A stretch of 64,000 bases of DNA from Planctomycetaceae bacterium (GCA_947449135.1 CANFQO010000004.1:1-64000); one strand, 5' to 3'. Positions 42,756-52,569 are shown, counted from the first letter of the stretch. Numbers and translations: made by a program. The notes: generated by a model not told the origin, from the sequence alone.

Positions 42756-44297
42756 ATGATATCCCACCAGCTCGCGGACAGTGCCCTTCGTTCGGGCACG
42801 GAGTGCCCAATTTCCGCGCAGGAGGGTCTGTTTGCTGGCTACGAACTCGGCGCGGCCTACGACGAAATGTTTGGCGTGAGTGCCAGCGGGGCGCCGCTGC
42901 CGCGGCCGCACTACCAGCCACTCCACGACCGGCTCATGCAGACGAGCCCGGATGACTTTCGCCGCCGCAAGGCGATGACCGATCTGTCGATGCGTCAGGA
43001 CGGAGTCGGGTTCACGGTCTACCGCGCCGAGGAGGGAATCGAACGGGTGTGGCCGATGGACCCGGTGCCGAGGATCATTCCAGCCACCGAGTGGCGGCAG
43101 ATCGAAGAGGGACTCACCCAGCGGATCAACGCCCTCAACCTTTTTCTCTGGGACGTCTATCACGATCAGCACATCCTGCGAGACGGCGTGGTGCCCGCGG
43201 GACTGGTGCTGCAGGGAGCGTTTTTCCGCCGTGAATTCGTCGGCGTCAACGTGCCCCGTCGGATTTACATCCACGTCTGCGGCACCGACCTCATCCGCGC
43301 GGCTGATGGCGAATATCTCGTGCTCGAGGACAACGCGCGCACGCCATCGGGCGTGAGCTACATGCTGCAGAACAGGCAGGTCATCAAGCGGGTGTTTCCG
43401 TCGCTGTTCAACGACTACGACGTGCTGCCCAACGACGATTATCCAGCGGCGCTCCTCGATGTGCTGCAGTACATCGCCCCCGAAGGCGTGCCGCAGCCGA
43501 CGGCCGTGCTGCTCAGCCCGGGGATGTACAACTCCGCCTACTTCGAGCATAGCTTCCTCGCGCAGCGGATGGGCATCGAACTGGTCGAGGGGCGGGATCT
43601 GCTCATCGACGGCAATCGCGTCTTCATGCGGACCACCCGCGGTCGCCAGCGGGTCGATGTCATCTATCGGCGAATCGATGACGACTTCCTCGATCCGCTC
43701 ACCTTCCGTCCAGACAGTGCGTTGGGTGTGCCTGGACTCGTCAATGCCTACCGGGCTGGCACCGTGGCGCTGGCCAACAGCATCGGCACCGGCATCGCCG
43801 ACGACAAGGGAATTTATCCGTTCGTGCCCGACATGATCCGCTACTACCTCAAGCAGGATCCACTGCTCAACAACGTCGAGACCTTTCGGCCCGAGATTCC
43901 GGCACAGCGGAGCCATGTGCTCGACAACCTCGAGAAGCTCGTCGTGAAGCGGGTGAACGAATCGGGGGGCTATGGCATGCTGGTTGGGCCAGCCTCGACG
44001 AAACAGCAGCAGGAGGAATTCCGCCGCCTGATTCAGGCGAACCCACGGGATTTCATCGCACAGCCCACGATCCAACTCTCCACGCACCCCACCTTCGTCG
44101 ACGGTCGCCTCGAGGGTCGCCACCTCGACCTGCGGCCGTTCGTGTTGTGCGGTGAGCGGGTGACGGTCACCCCCGGCGGACTGACCCGCGTGGCACTCCC
44201 GAAAGGCAGTCTCGTCGTCAACAGTTCCCAAGGGGGCGGCAGCAAGGACACGTGGATCCTTGCCGACAAGAACCCTGCCATCAGCGGGAAGACGTGA
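42756..44297 (+). CDS. Circularly permuted ATP-grasp protein (CP-ATPgrasp)
   Basis: A 513-residue member of the circularly permuted ATP-grasp group (DUF404/DUF407), predicted to form peptide or amide bonds on an unknown acceptor. Family stretches are plain: [98 protein letters not shown]. The last two hold the acidic metal-binding residues and the Lys that grips ATP. I start at [10 protein letters not shown], 9 nt after an AAGGA; the ORF-track ATG three codons earlier sits right against it. The alpha-E gene starts 7 nt after its stop. Confidence 0.9.
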   Translation: MISHQLADSALRSGTECPISAQEGLFAGYELGAAYDEMFGVSASGAPLPRPHYQPLHDRLMQTSPDDFRRRKAMTDLSMRQDGVGFTVYRAEEGIERVWPMDPVPRIIPATEWRQIEEGLTQRINALNLFLWDVYHDQHILRDGVVPAGLVLQGAFFRREFVGVNVPRRIYIHVCGTDLIRAADGEYLVLEDNARTPSGVSYMLQNRQVIKRVFPSLFNDYDVLPNDDYPAALLDVLQYIAPEGVPQPTAVLLSPGMYNSAYFEHSFLAQRMGIELVEGRDLLIDGNRVFMRTTRGRQRVDVIYRRIDDDFLDPLTFRPDSALGVPGLVNAYRAGTVALANSIGTGIADDKGIYPFVPDMIRYYLKQDPLLNNVETFRPEIPAQRSHVLDNLEKLVVKRVNESGGYGMLVGPASTKQQQEEFRRLIQANPRDFIAQPTIQLSTHPTFVDGRLEGRHLDLRPFVLCGERVTVTPGGLTRVALPKGSLVVNSSQGGGSKDTWILADKNPAISGKT

Positions 44298-44304
44298 GGC
44301 CTCG

Positions 44305-45255
44305 ATGCTTAGCCGGGTCGCCGACGCGCTGTTTTGGATGAGCCGCTATCTGGAGCGGGCGGATCACCTTGCCCGCGCAGTTGACGTCACATTTCAACTC
44401 GATCTGGATCTCCATGGCGTACTTGCCAACCCGGTGGAATTCGAGTGGAACGCATTGCTTTCCCTCCTCCGCCAGCCGCCGCCAAACGTCCGGGACGGCG
44501 AGGATCCTGTCGGTGCCGTCCAGCGGTGGCTTCTGCTCGACATGGCCAACGCCGGAAGCGTGATGTCGTGCGTGAACCGTTCCCGCAACAATGCCCGCAG
44601 CATTCGGGGATCGATCAGCCCGTCCATGTGGCGGGAGCTCAACAAGCTCTACTGGCGGCTCTCCGATGCCGCCCTGCCGGCTCGGGTGGCGGAATCGCCG
44701 CACGATTTCTGCGAGGAGGCGCAGATCGGTGTGCTGCTGTTTCATGGCGTCTGCGAAGCGACCCTCATGCACGACGAAGGCTGGCACTTCATCCAGCTCG
44801 GTCGGTATCTGGAGCGGGCCGAGAAGGTCCTGCGGATCCTCGACTCCAAATTCGGCCTCCTGGAGCGGGCCGGCGCGGCCGACCTGCCGATCAGCAACCT
44901 GCAATGGGGCGCCGTGCTTAAGAATTGTGCCGCCTACGAGGCCTACCAGCGGCTCTACATCAGCCGGGTGGAGCCGGAGAGGGTCGTGGAGTTTCTGCTC
45001 ACCAATCCCGACTTCCCACACTCCGTGCGGTTTTGCCTCACGCGAATCCTGCAATCACTCACGGAAATCAGCGGCCGGCTCCCCGACCGTTGCGACGACG
45101 AGGTGGTGCGGACAGTCGGCCGGCTGCTCAACGATCTGGTGTATATGGATGGTACCGCCCTCGACGGCGAGGGGCTGCATTCCTTTCTCAGCAAATCCCT
45201 TTCGCGCTGCGCGAGGATTGGAAACCTCCTGCAGCAGCAATACGCCCTGCAGTAG
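44305..45255 (+). CDS. Alpha-E domain protein (DUF403)
   Basis: A 316-residue all-helical protein. It begins MLSRVADALFWMSRYLERADHLARAVDV, the family's invariant N-terminal signature, and continues with conserved helices such as NNARSIRGSISPSMWRELNKLYW, EGWHFIQLGRYLERAEKVLRILDSKF and RCARIGNLLQQQYALQ. Alpha-E proteins accompany CP-ATPgrasp enzymes and are thought to act with them, but no reaction has been assigned. The start follows the ATP-grasp stop by 7 nt and the gene is probably translated from the same message. The ORF-track extension of 15 codons lies inside the upstream gene. Confidence 0.9.
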   Translation: MLSRVADALFWMSRYLERADHLARAVDVTFQLDLDLHGVLANPVEFEWNALLSLLRQPPPNVRDGEDPVGAVQRWLLLDMANAGSVMSCVNRSRNNARSIRGSISPSMWRELNKLYWRLSDAALPARVAESPHDFCEEAQIGVLLFHGVCEATLMHDEGWHFIQLGRYLERAEKVLRILDSKFGLLERAGAADLPISNLQWGAVLKNCAAYEAYQRLYISRVEPERVVEFLLTNPDFPHSVRFCLTRILQSLTEISGRLPDRCDDEVVRTVGRLLNDLVYMDGTALDGEGLHSFLSKSLSRCARIGNLLQQQYALQ

Positions 45256-45295
45256 CCGCACGGCCAACTGGCACGGAGACCAAGGAGATGCAGCG

Positions 45296-46249
45296 ATGAT
45301 CCTCGAAATCCAACATGAAACAGAGATGAACTATTCGCAGCCGGTGAGCGAATGGCTCTGCGAACTGCGAATGGAGCCGATGAGCGATGCCACGCAGCGC
45401 TGCCATTCATTCCAGATCAGTGTCGGGCAGACCGTAAACCTCTGTCATTATGTCGACGGCTTCGGCAACCGCGTGCATCACTTCAATCTCCTCAGGCCCC
45501 CCACGACGCTGCGAATCCTCGCCGCCAGCGTCGTCGAGACGGAAGATACAGGCATCGGGCCCATGGCCAGCCAGACAGCTTTTTCGGCCGACGCCACTGC
45601 AGATGGCTGGCAGCTGCCGCTCGAGGCGGTCGACTATCTGCCGCTCCGCGGACCGGCTCGCTTCACCCCGCTCCTAGAACCGCTCCTGATAGAATTACGG
45701 CCGATGCCTCGAATACGGGTTGGGATGTGGGTCTGTCAGGTCGCCGAGTACATTCGTGGACGATTCGAATACGCCCGGGATGTCACCGATGCCACTTCGC
45801 CGATCGACCATCTGCTGGCCCGAGGCAAGGGCGTCTGTCAGGATTTCACCCACCTGATGATCGCCGTGCTGCGATCGTTCGGCGTGCCGGCCCGCTATGT
45901 CAGCGGCTACATCCACCGAGAGAACAAGGAGTCACAGAGCCACGCTTGGTGCGAGGTCTGGCTGCCCGACGTCGGCTGGACAGGATTCGATCCCACCAAC
46001 GGCTGCCCTGTGAACGGGCATTTCGTGAAGACGGCCGTCGGCAGGGATTTCACCGATGTGCCGCCCAACAAAGGAATCTACCGCGGTACCGGCACCGAGC
46101 GAATTCAGGTTCGTGTCGCCACCCGCACGCTCGAACGCCTGCCGTCTCTTTCGTGGCACGATCAACTGGCCCCGCTCGATGTGCCCGTGCATTCCGTCCT
46201 GCGAACGGTGCCGGTGTACAGCGATGCAGAAGAGGCCCAGCAGCAGTAG
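45296..46249 (+). CDS. Transglutaminase-like protease of the Anbu/ATP-grasp module
   Basis: A 317-residue papain-fold protein. The N-terminal 150 residues are a beta-sandwich (MILEIQHETEMNYSQPVSEWLCELRME..) typical of bacterial transglutaminase-like proteins. The catalytic triad is complete: Cys in ARGKGVCQDFTHLMIAVLRSFGVPARYVSGY, His in SQSHAWCEVWLPDVGW, Asp in GFDPTNGC. AAGGAG sits 8 nt before the ATG at 45296; the long ORF-track extension is a shadow of the alpha-E gene. It is the last gene of the three-gene operon. Its likely role is hydrolysis or transfer at amide bonds made by the ATP-grasp partner. Confidence 0.88.
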   Translation: MILEIQHETEMNYSQPVSEWLCELRMEPMSDATQRCHSFQISVGQTVNLCHYVDGFGNRVHHFNLLRPPTTLRILAASVVETEDTGIGPMASQTAFSADATADGWQLPLEAVDYLPLRGPARFTPLLEPLLIELRPMPRIRVGMWVCQVAEYIRGRFEYARDVTDATSPIDHLLARGKGVCQDFTHLMIAVLRSFGVPARYVSGYIHRENKESQSHAWCEVWLPDVGWTGFDPTNGCPVNGHFVKTAVGRDFTDVPPNKGIYRGTGTERIQVRVATRTLERLPSLSWHDQLAPLDVPVHSVLRTVPVYSDAEEAQQQ

Positions 46250-46314
46250 CAGCCGTGGCGAACTCGCTCGAGAGCATCTGGGATTGCTGGAGCGACGTAT
46301 TCGACTCGTGAAGG

Positions 46315-46406
46315 GAGCCGGGGGTCGGGGGAAGCCGGGGCAAGCTACAAGTAGGGCTATCCTGCCCCCGAGTCGAAGGCTTTCGCCGCCCCCGGCGGCT
46401 TGGGCC
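46315..46406 (+). repeat. Dispersed repeat family II, copy 2
   Basis: GGAGCCGGGGGTCGGGGGAA leads to GTAGGGCTATCCTGCCCCCG and the hairpin GCCGCC-CCC-GGCGGC (46385-46399). It lies 65 bp past the transglutaminase stop, in a convergent spacer, in the same orientation as copies 1 and 3. A 10-nt insertion (CAAGCTACAA region) separates the two blocks compared with copy 1. Confidence 0.8.
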
Positions 46407-46476
46407 GCTCGACATATCCAGGATTCGCTCTCCAACCCACGCGAAGTCAGTCCGTCGTGCGCCAGGTGCGCTGCCG

Positions 46477-47427
46477 TCACACGCTGGCCAAGGCAACCAG
46501 TCGCTCGGCGATCTCGGCCCGGGCGGCTGCGATGATCGGCATCGGCCGCCGGATGTCGTAGGGCTGGCCATCGATTCCCCAATACACGCCCCCGCGTTCC
46601 TCCACCCAGAGTTTGACCGGCAGTGCATCCCAGACCATCTGCTTGGGAAACTCGGCTGAGTTGTCGTGGATAACGGCCAGCCGCCGGTGGGTTCCCAGCC
46701 CCAGGGCGGCCATGGAATGGGGCATCCGGCTCTCGATCGCCATCGTGTGGGCACCCGTCCGGAGACTGTTGTGCAGTTTCACGAATGCGGGATGCGATCG
46801 GCCGCTGTCGCTCTGTGGATTGAACAGCAGACAGCCATCTTTGAGCCTGCCGCTGGTGGCAAAATCAGCAACGGGCAGCCACCGCGGTCCGTCCTCGGTC
46901 ACCCGCAGGAGCACCGCACCGCCACCCCGTTCGGCTATGCCAAGCGTGGTCCCGTCGAGAGTGAGCATCACGGAGAACCTTGGCTCCCCGCGTTCGAGAA
47001 GGGCGACCATCGGGCCACAGAGGCCCATCTCACCGCAGATGGAGGCCGTCGTGCCGTCCACCGGATCGATGAGCCATGCCTCAGGCAGAGCTTGAAAGTC
47101 CGCAGGGCTTGGCCCCTCCTCGGAAATAATCGGGACCGCGTTGATCGCGGTGAGCGCCCGGCTCAGATGACGGTCGAGGCTCAGGTCGAGCGCCGTCACG
47201 TAATCACCGACTGATTTCTCAGTAATCGAAAGGCGGTCTGTTGGGAACAACGATTCGCCAGCGCCGTGCCCGACATCGCGAGTGCCGTTCTCCCGGAGGG
47301 CGGTGTCGGTGGCTTCAATGACAGCAGAGGCCATGGCGAGCGCGGCAGCCGACACCAAACGGTCGGTCCGCTCCGCGGCCTCAAGGCTACGGAGCAGGTC
47401 GGAGCGGAACCGTAGGCCAGATCGCAT
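46477..47427 (-). CDS. Inositol monophosphatase family protein
   Basis: A 316-residue Mg/Li-sensitive phosphatase-fold protein. The metal-binding motifs are clear: VGDYVTALDLSLDRHL, PIISEEGPSPADF, and the signature WLIDPVDGTTASICGEMGLCGPMVALLERGEP. The C-terminal metal Asp motif is less clear: PKQMVWDALPVKLWVEERGG takes the place of W-D-x-A..-E-x-G-G. Substrate (inositol phosphate, PAP, histidinol phosphate or a sugar bisphosphate) cannot be settled. The start is MRSGLRFRSD; 33 upstream ORF-track codons seem non-coding. The 227-bp spacer before its stop holds repeat family II copy 2. Confidence 0.85.
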   Translation of the reverse strand: MRSGLRFRSDLLRSLEAAERTDRLVSAAALAMASAVIEATDTALRENGTRDVGHGAGESLFPTDRLSITEKSVGDYVTALDLSLDRHLSRALTAINAVPIISEEGPSPADFQALPEAWLIDPVDGTTASICGEMGLCGPMVALLERGEPRFSVMLTLDGTTLGIAERGGGAVLLRVTEDGPRWLPVADFATSGRLKDGCLLFNPQSDSGRSHPAFVKLHNSLRTGAHTMAIESRMPHSMAALGLGTHRRLAVIHDNSAEFPKQMVWDALPVKLWVEERGGVYWGIDGQPYDIRRPMPIIAAARAEIAERLVALASV

Positions 47428-47541
47428 GTCAGAACGTCCCGGGGGAAATAGGGTTCGTGCTCCACTGGAGCATTGGGCGAACCGTCTGAATGTAGCCGGC
47501 TCGGCGGAATCTGTGACCGGACCCACACGGAGGCGGGGAGC

Positions 47542-50500
47542 CTACTGCGGTGGGGTTCGGGCCCGTTTGAACGGGTCGATCGTGCCGCCGCCGGGTCCGG
47601 GAGGTGGAGCGTTGGATGACTGTCCGAAGGGGAGCAGTTTCGGCCATTCGAGATTCATGCCGGGCCACTGCGGCCCAGCCGCTGCTGACGGCGGGATCGC
47701 TGGGTCGGCTTTCGGCTTCTCGGTGGCCGCTGACGCAGCACTCGGGGCTGGCACCGTGTCGGCCGCGGGAAGAGGCATGGGGCCAGACAGCAGGTCGCTC
47801 GGCTGGGGAAATCCTGGCGACGATGGTATGCCAGGCCCGGTTGGCTGGCTGGTGGAAACGACGCTCGCCGGAATGCCGCCCACACCACGTTCCAACACCC
47901 GGATTGAGACATCGTCGATCCGGGCCTCGCCCATGCCGGTCAGTGCGAAGGTCACCGTAAGCGGTTCCTCCGTGGCATCGGCTGGCACGATGCGGTAGAG
48001 CACCAGACGCCGCCACGCCGGAGTCATGCCGACACGTTCAGCGAGCGCTGGACCGCCGAGCGAGTCAAAGACGAGCAGCCCGTCGACGCTCCCTTTGATC
48101 GGTCGCGGCACCCAGACTCTGGCTTGAATCTCGAGCAGCCTGCCGGCCGGAGCACGAACTGCCGGCGTGACGACCCAGACAGGTGGCGTCTCCACCACCA
48201 CGGGGGCATCTGCGGGCGATGTCGGCTCCGCCTTGATCGTCAGGCTGCCGGTGCCGACGGCGGGCCGGGTGCGGTCGATTTCCACGGATGTGCGCAGATC
48301 CTGCTGTTCGAGGGCAAAATGCCGCCAGCCGGCACCGGCGAGATCCTCGATCCGTTCCATGCCGCCACTGTCCAACAGTTCGGTCGCGGGTGCGGTGGCC
48401 GAGAGGGCATCGATGAACCGCCAGTGCTCCGCGAGCGTGGCGTCGGAGGTGGAGAGCGGACTTGCCACCATCGAGCCGGTGGCAAGCACACCCCGTTCCC
48501 AGGCAAGCCGCTCCACCTGCCCTCCAATGGCAGCTGCGCGACGCAGGAGTTCGATCGCCACCGTTGGATCGGCCGCGGACACCTCCGCCTGTTGCAGATC
48601 CCGCTGTGCCTCAGCGAGCATCGCAGCCACTGGCAGGTTGCCAAGCGCCGATGGCGGCAGGCGTCCGAGCAGACCGGCATCATCGGCCAACACGCCAGTG
48701 GCCAGCGTTCGAGCCGAGGAGAGTTCGTGCGGTATGAGCCCACGGACGCGTTCCTGTACGTGCGCCGTCACTGCCGGATCTCCGCTGAGCAGGATGAGCG
48801 AGTGAGCTCGGAATGATTCGAGCGTGAGTGAGATGCCGCCGGTCACCCTCTTGTGACGCAGCGGACGCAGCCCACCGGGAGACACCTCCCAAGCCTGGTG
48901 CGCCTCAGGCACTCCAGGCACGAGCAGCGTGAGCGGTTGAGCGTTACGCGGAATGTCGCCGTGGTAGTGCCGGGCGACGATCTGCGATCCTTGGACGCAG
49001 CGCCAGGCGACCACCATCCGTGCCCTCGCCGCCTCCAGCACCACAGCCTGCACCTCTGGATCGCTGGACTGCGCCGCAGCCGCGAAGCGTCCCGCCGCGC
49101 CCCAGGGCTCCAGGAGTGACATCTGCAGGTTCATGGAGAGCGCGGCGGCCGCGCGGGCCCGCGACTCGTGATCGTCGCCGTCGATTCGCCGGGTCGATGA
49201 AAACAGGATGCCTCGAGTGCCGGCCGAGATGGCCGCCAACGATGCCAAGCAGAGGCTCTCAGGATCAACCGCGAGACCTTGCCCGCCAATGCCGGAGAGC
49301 GCCGCGGCCTGCCGCGACGTGCGAGGGTCGATCTCGGTCGAGAGCATCGCCAGAATTGGAGTTCCGGGTCTGGTAAGCCGGGGTCGTTCGCGGAGCCAGG
49401 CCAGATAATCGAGAAGTTCGAGGCTGGTGCCGAGCACGGTGCGGCGGGCCACGAGCATGTCGACGTGACGAGACACCGACCGGAGTCCTGAGTCGGCCGC
49501 TGCAATCAGCGGCCGACTGCCCCGGGAGTCACACGTCCGCACACGTCGCACCCGCTCGGCAAGATGCTCGACGTCGTTCTCCGCCAGCCCGCTGCCCATG
49601 TCCCAGAACAGCACCCTGTCCCAGCGGGCCGAAAAACTGGGAAGCGAATCAACATCGCGGATGTCGATGTCGGGCAGATCGGGAGGTGGGGAGATCAGCC
49701 AGATGCCAGACCGCTGCGCCTCGGCGAGCAGATCCGCGGTCGCTGGCGCTGACAGCCGCACGCAGTTGAAACCGAGTCGTGCGATCGCCTCCAGTGGCTC
49801 GCCGTTGTGATCGAGGCTGCGGGGAAAGAATGGCAGGCCGTCCACCTCCAGAACGCCCCGCGTGAGCGCGGCCTTCGGAGCAGCCACTGTCTGCGGTGGT
49901 GCTGCCGCCTCGGCGAACGCTGCCATTTTCACGGCAGAGTCACCCGATGCACTGTCCGTGGCGACTGCCGGACCACCGTTGACCACGGCCGAGATCACGC
50001 CCTGCACACGCAGGTCGTCGATGGAGACGTCGTAATGGCCGGGGGCGGAGTAGAGTTCGAGAATGACGTGGGTCACCAGCGCGCCCGTGAGGCTACTCGC
50101 CGGACCGTGCTGGGCACGGATCGCAGAAAGTTGACGTTCGAGGCCGACCACGATGTCGCCCACCTCGAGCAACTCCCATCGGTCTGGTTGGCGGGAGGAC
50201 GTCCCCTGTACCACGACGTCGATCGGTCGGCCCGTCTGCCGGGAGAGAACATTGGGCAGCATGATTCGCACGCCCAACCGGACCGCCGAGCGATTGGCCC
50301 GCACCCAGACGGAGGCCTGGAGTTCATCGATCACTGCCGCGCTGCCAAGCGGAAACTGAAGCTGCAACGTCGAACCGGTGGTGGCGTCCAGAACAATTCG
50401 CTCACCGGAGGCACCCCGGTGGGCCGCAGCGGGCGTGATCGTGTGGCTGACCAGACGCGGGCTACAGTCTGCATCGACAAGCGACCAAACAGTCCGCCCA

Positions 50501-50634
50501 CCCTCAGCCCCCTCCTCGACCTCGGCCGCGAGGCCCCCGACAGGGTTCATGAGCAGCCCGAGGAACAGGCTGCACCAGGCCGCCAGCAGGGCATGACGGC
50601 CTGGCGACGGTGGCAGCGCAGACAGACCGGGCAT
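47542..50634 (-). CDS. Large secreted glycosidase-like protein with carbohydrate-binding modules
   Basis: A 1030-residue protein exported by a signal peptide (LLAAWCSLFLGLLMNPVGGLAAEVEE). Residues about 60-220 look like a jelly-roll carbohydrate-binding module (SAAVIDELQASVWVRANRSAVRLGVRIMLP.., HYDVSIDDLRVQG). Then comes a TIM-barrel-like segment that resembles GH2/GH5-type enzymes: GVLEVDGLPFFPRSLDHNGEPLEAIARLGFNCVRLSAP. A second CBM-like sandwich (LLEIQARVWVPRPIKGSVDGLLVFDS.., GEARIDDVSIRVLERG) precedes a Pro/Ala/Ser-rich tail. I could not identify the two catalytic Glu residues, so activity is uncertain. The start MPGLSALPP has GGAA about 8 nt upstream; the ORF-track start is 7 codons earlier. 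Confidence 0.6.
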   Translation of the reverse strand: MPGLSALPPSPGRHALLAAWCSLFLGLLMNPVGGLAAEVEEGAEGGRTVWSLVDADCSPRLVSHTITPAAAHRGASGERIVLDATTGSTLQLQFPLGSAAVIDELQASVWVRANRSAVRLGVRIMLPNVLSRQTGRPIDVVVQGTSSRQPDRWELLEVGDIVVGLERQLSAIRAQHGPASSLTGALVTHVILELYSAPGHYDVSIDDLRVQGVISAVVNGGPAVATDSASGDSAVKMAAFAEAAAPPQTVAAPKAALTRGVLEVDGLPFFPRSLDHNGEPLEAIARLGFNCVRLSAPATADLLAEAQRSGIWLISPPPDLPDIDIRDVDSLPSFSARWDRVLFWDMGSGLAENDVEHLAERVRRVRTCDSRGSRPLIAAADSGLRSVSRHVDMLVARRTVLGTSLELLDYLAWLRERPRLTRPGTPILAMLSTEIDPRTSRQAAALSGIGGQGLAVDPESLCLASLAAISAGTRGILFSSTRRIDGDDHESRARAAAALSMNLQMSLLEPWGAAGRFAAAAQSSDPEVQAVVLEAARARMVVAWRCVQGSQIVARHYHGDIPRNAQPLTLLVPGVPEAHQAWEVSPGGLRPLRHKRVTGGISLTLESFRAHSLILLSGDPAVTAHVQERVRGLIPHELSSARTLATGVLADDAGLLGRLPPSALGNLPVAAMLAEAQRDLQQAEVSAADPTVAIELLRRAAAIGGQVERLAWERGVLATGSMVASPLSTSDATLAEHWRFIDALSATAPATELLDSGGMERIEDLAGAGWRHFALEQQDLRTSVEIDRTRPAVGTGSLTIKAEPTSPADAPVVVETPPVWVVTPAVRAPAGRLLEIQARVWVPRPIKGSVDGLLVFDSLGGPALAERVGMTPAWRRLVLYRIVPADATEEPLTVTFALTGMGEARIDDVSIRVLERGVGGIPASVVSTSQPTGPGIPSSPGFPQPSDLLSGPMPLPAADTVPAPSAASAATEKPKADPAIPPSAAAGPQWPGMNLEWPKLLPFGQSSNAPPPGPGGGTIDPFKRARTPPQ

Positions 50635-50655
50635 GGAATTTCCAACGGTGGCCAT

Positions 50656-51081
50656 TGCCGAACGCCGCGTCGGGATGCGAGCGGAGAGGCAGGAATCGGG
50701 GGCGGGTTTGTACCAGCCGGGCTACGGAAGGCTCCAGAGCGATCCCTCCGCACCGGCTCGGCAAGAACCCTTGCTCGACGGCAGACCAGGCTTCCCCTCG
50801 CCCGGTCCCTCGGCTCCTCATGACGGTTGTGTCGGCCCTGCCGACGAATTGGGCTCATTCCGAGAAACAGCGGCGATTTTCGGGAATTTGACGGCTGAGA
50901 GTGACGACACTTCCGAAAACATTCGGCTAGGATATGCCGTAGAGAAACCGTCCGCGGCTCGCCCCTACCTCCCCGTCATGGTTCGATCGCCCCCGATGGC
51001 CTGCCCATCCGTCGACCGCCTGCCCCAGCCTGCCTAGTCTGCCAGGCCCCGCCTTCCGTATCCCGCCAGGTTTCCGTCCAT
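50656..51081. other. Gene-free divergent spacer upstream of the kinase
   Basis: The 426 bp between the diverging secreted-protein and kinase genes hold no convincing gene; overlapping ORFs are short, Pro/Arg-rich and in conflicting frames. No member of the repeat families seen elsewhere is present. Promoters for both genes should lie here but no clear -35/-10 pair stands out. Confidence 0.55.
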
Positions 51082-52569
51082 ATGAAGCCGTCGACGGCTG
51101 ATGAATTCGCGCACCTCCTGGAGCAACTCGATCTTGTGCATGCGGCGCAGCTCGAGTCGGTCTGGAGAGATCTGGGCGGCCACAATGTGCCTGTCGCAGA
51201 ATTCGGGAACGCGTGTGTCCGCCGCGAGCTCTTGACGGGGTTTCAGCTCGATCGGCTTCTGCGCGGCGAATCGAACGGACTCTTCTATGGTCGGGCGAAG
51301 GTCCTCTACCAGGTAGGGGCCGGATCCTTCTCTCGGGTGTACCGGGCCATCCACGCCGACAACGGCAACATTCTCGCCGTCAAGGTGTTGCGGAGCCGCT
51401 ACAGCTCCGATGCCGAAAAGTGCCAGTCGTTCCAGAGCGAGGGGGAGATGGGCCGGCTGCTACGGCATCCCAACATCGTCGCCATTGAGGACGTCGGCCG
51501 GGAATACAACTCCAGCTACATCACCATGGAGTTCGTCGAGGGTCAGACGCTCCGTGAGTTGGTGCGGGTTCGCGGAGCGATTGACCTGCCACGGGCTCTG
51601 GGGATCATCCTCCAACTGGTGGAAGGTCTCGAATATGCCCATCGCCACGGCGTGACCCACCGCGACATCAAGGCTTCCAACGTTCTCATCTCCTTCACGG
51701 GACAGGCGAAACTCGTGGACTTTGGGCTCGCGGGCGTCGATACGACCGCCAACAAGGCACTCCGCCGCGCGGGGCAGCCACGAACCGTCGACTACGCAAC
51801 GCTTGAGACCATCGGCAAGGTCAAGGATGACAGCATTCGTAGCGACATCTATTTCCTTGGCACCGTCGCCTACCTGGCGCTCTGCGGCATGTCAGCGCTC
51901 ACGGAATCGCGGGATCGCGCCGTCCGCACCGATCCCCGACGGTTCACGGGCGTCGAACCGCTGGCGTGGAAGGCGCCGGACCTGCCTCGTGATGTCGTCG
52001 ACTTGGTCACGCGGATGATGCACCTCAATCCGGAGGATCGCTTTCAGACAGCATCTGAAGTGCGACGGGCGCTTGAGCCTTTGGTGGCCAAATATTCGAC
52101 GGGAGACCTCGCGGCCCCTTCGGGCAGTGCCGGCAATCCGGCTGTTCGCACAAAAGCGGCCGACGCCAAGGCGGCTCCGGTACAAGAAGCCGTAAAGGGC
52201 ACGCTCATGCTGGCGGAGGCCTCTCCGCAGGAGCAGGCCGAACTACGGACATTTTTCAAGAACCTGGGCTACAAGGTGCTGATGACGGAGAACCTTCAGC
52301 GGGCGCTGGACCGTTGTTCGGCGATACCGCGGGCCGCCGACTGCATCGTGATCAGCGCGACAGCGTTCGGTGATTCGGGTGTGGAAGCGTTCAACAAACT
52401 GCCACAGGATCCGTTTCTCAGAGACCTCCCGGCCGTGCTGCTTGTCGATCCCGCGCAAGGGGATGTGGTGGATCACGTTCAGGAGGATGGCCGTCGTCGC
52501 ATGGTTCGCGTGCCGTTGAAGGCAGCTGAATTGACCGAAGTGCTCACATCCCTGCTCGGCCAGACGTAG
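51082..52569 (+). CDS. Ser/Thr protein kinase with a C-terminal pseudo-receiver domain
   Basis: A 495-residue cytoplasmic protein. Residues about 1-65 are a helical lead-in (FAHLLEQLDLVHAAQLESVWRDL). The kinase domain (about 70-340) is complete: glycine loop VGAGSFSRVYRA, AVKVL, Glu in FQSEGEMGRLL, HRDIKASN, VDFGLAGV. In the activation-segment region the usual APE is replaced by YATLETIG, which is unusual. After a linker, residues about 380-495 look like a CheY-type receiver (TLMLAEASPQEQAELRTFFKNLGYKVLMTEN..), but the phospho-acceptor position reads CIVISATAFG with no Asp, so phosphorylation there is unlikely. No transmembrane segment is present. Confidence 0.85.
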   Translation: MKPSTADEFAHLLEQLDLVHAAQLESVWRDLGGHNVPVAEFGNACVRRELLTGFQLDRLLRGESNGLFYGRAKVLYQVGAGSFSRVYRAIHADNGNILAVKVLRSRYSSDAEKCQSFQSEGEMGRLLRHPNIVAIEDVGREYNSSYITMEFVEGQTLRELVRVRGAIDLPRALGIILQLVEGLEYAHRHGVTHRDIKASNVLISFTGQAKLVDFGLAGVDTTANKALRRAGQPRTVDYATLETIGKVKDDSIRSDIYFLGTVAYLALCGMSALTESRDRAVRTDPRRFTGVEPLAWKAPDLPRDVVDLVTRMMHLNPEDRFQTASEVRRALEPLVAKYSTGDLAAPSGSAGNPAVRTKAADAKAAPVQEAVKGTLMLAEASPQEQAELRTFFKNLGYKVLMTENLQRALDRCSAIPRAADCIVISATAFGDSGVEAFNKLPQDPFLRDLPAVLLVDPAQGDVVDHVQEDGRRRMVRVPLKAAELTEVLTSLLGQT

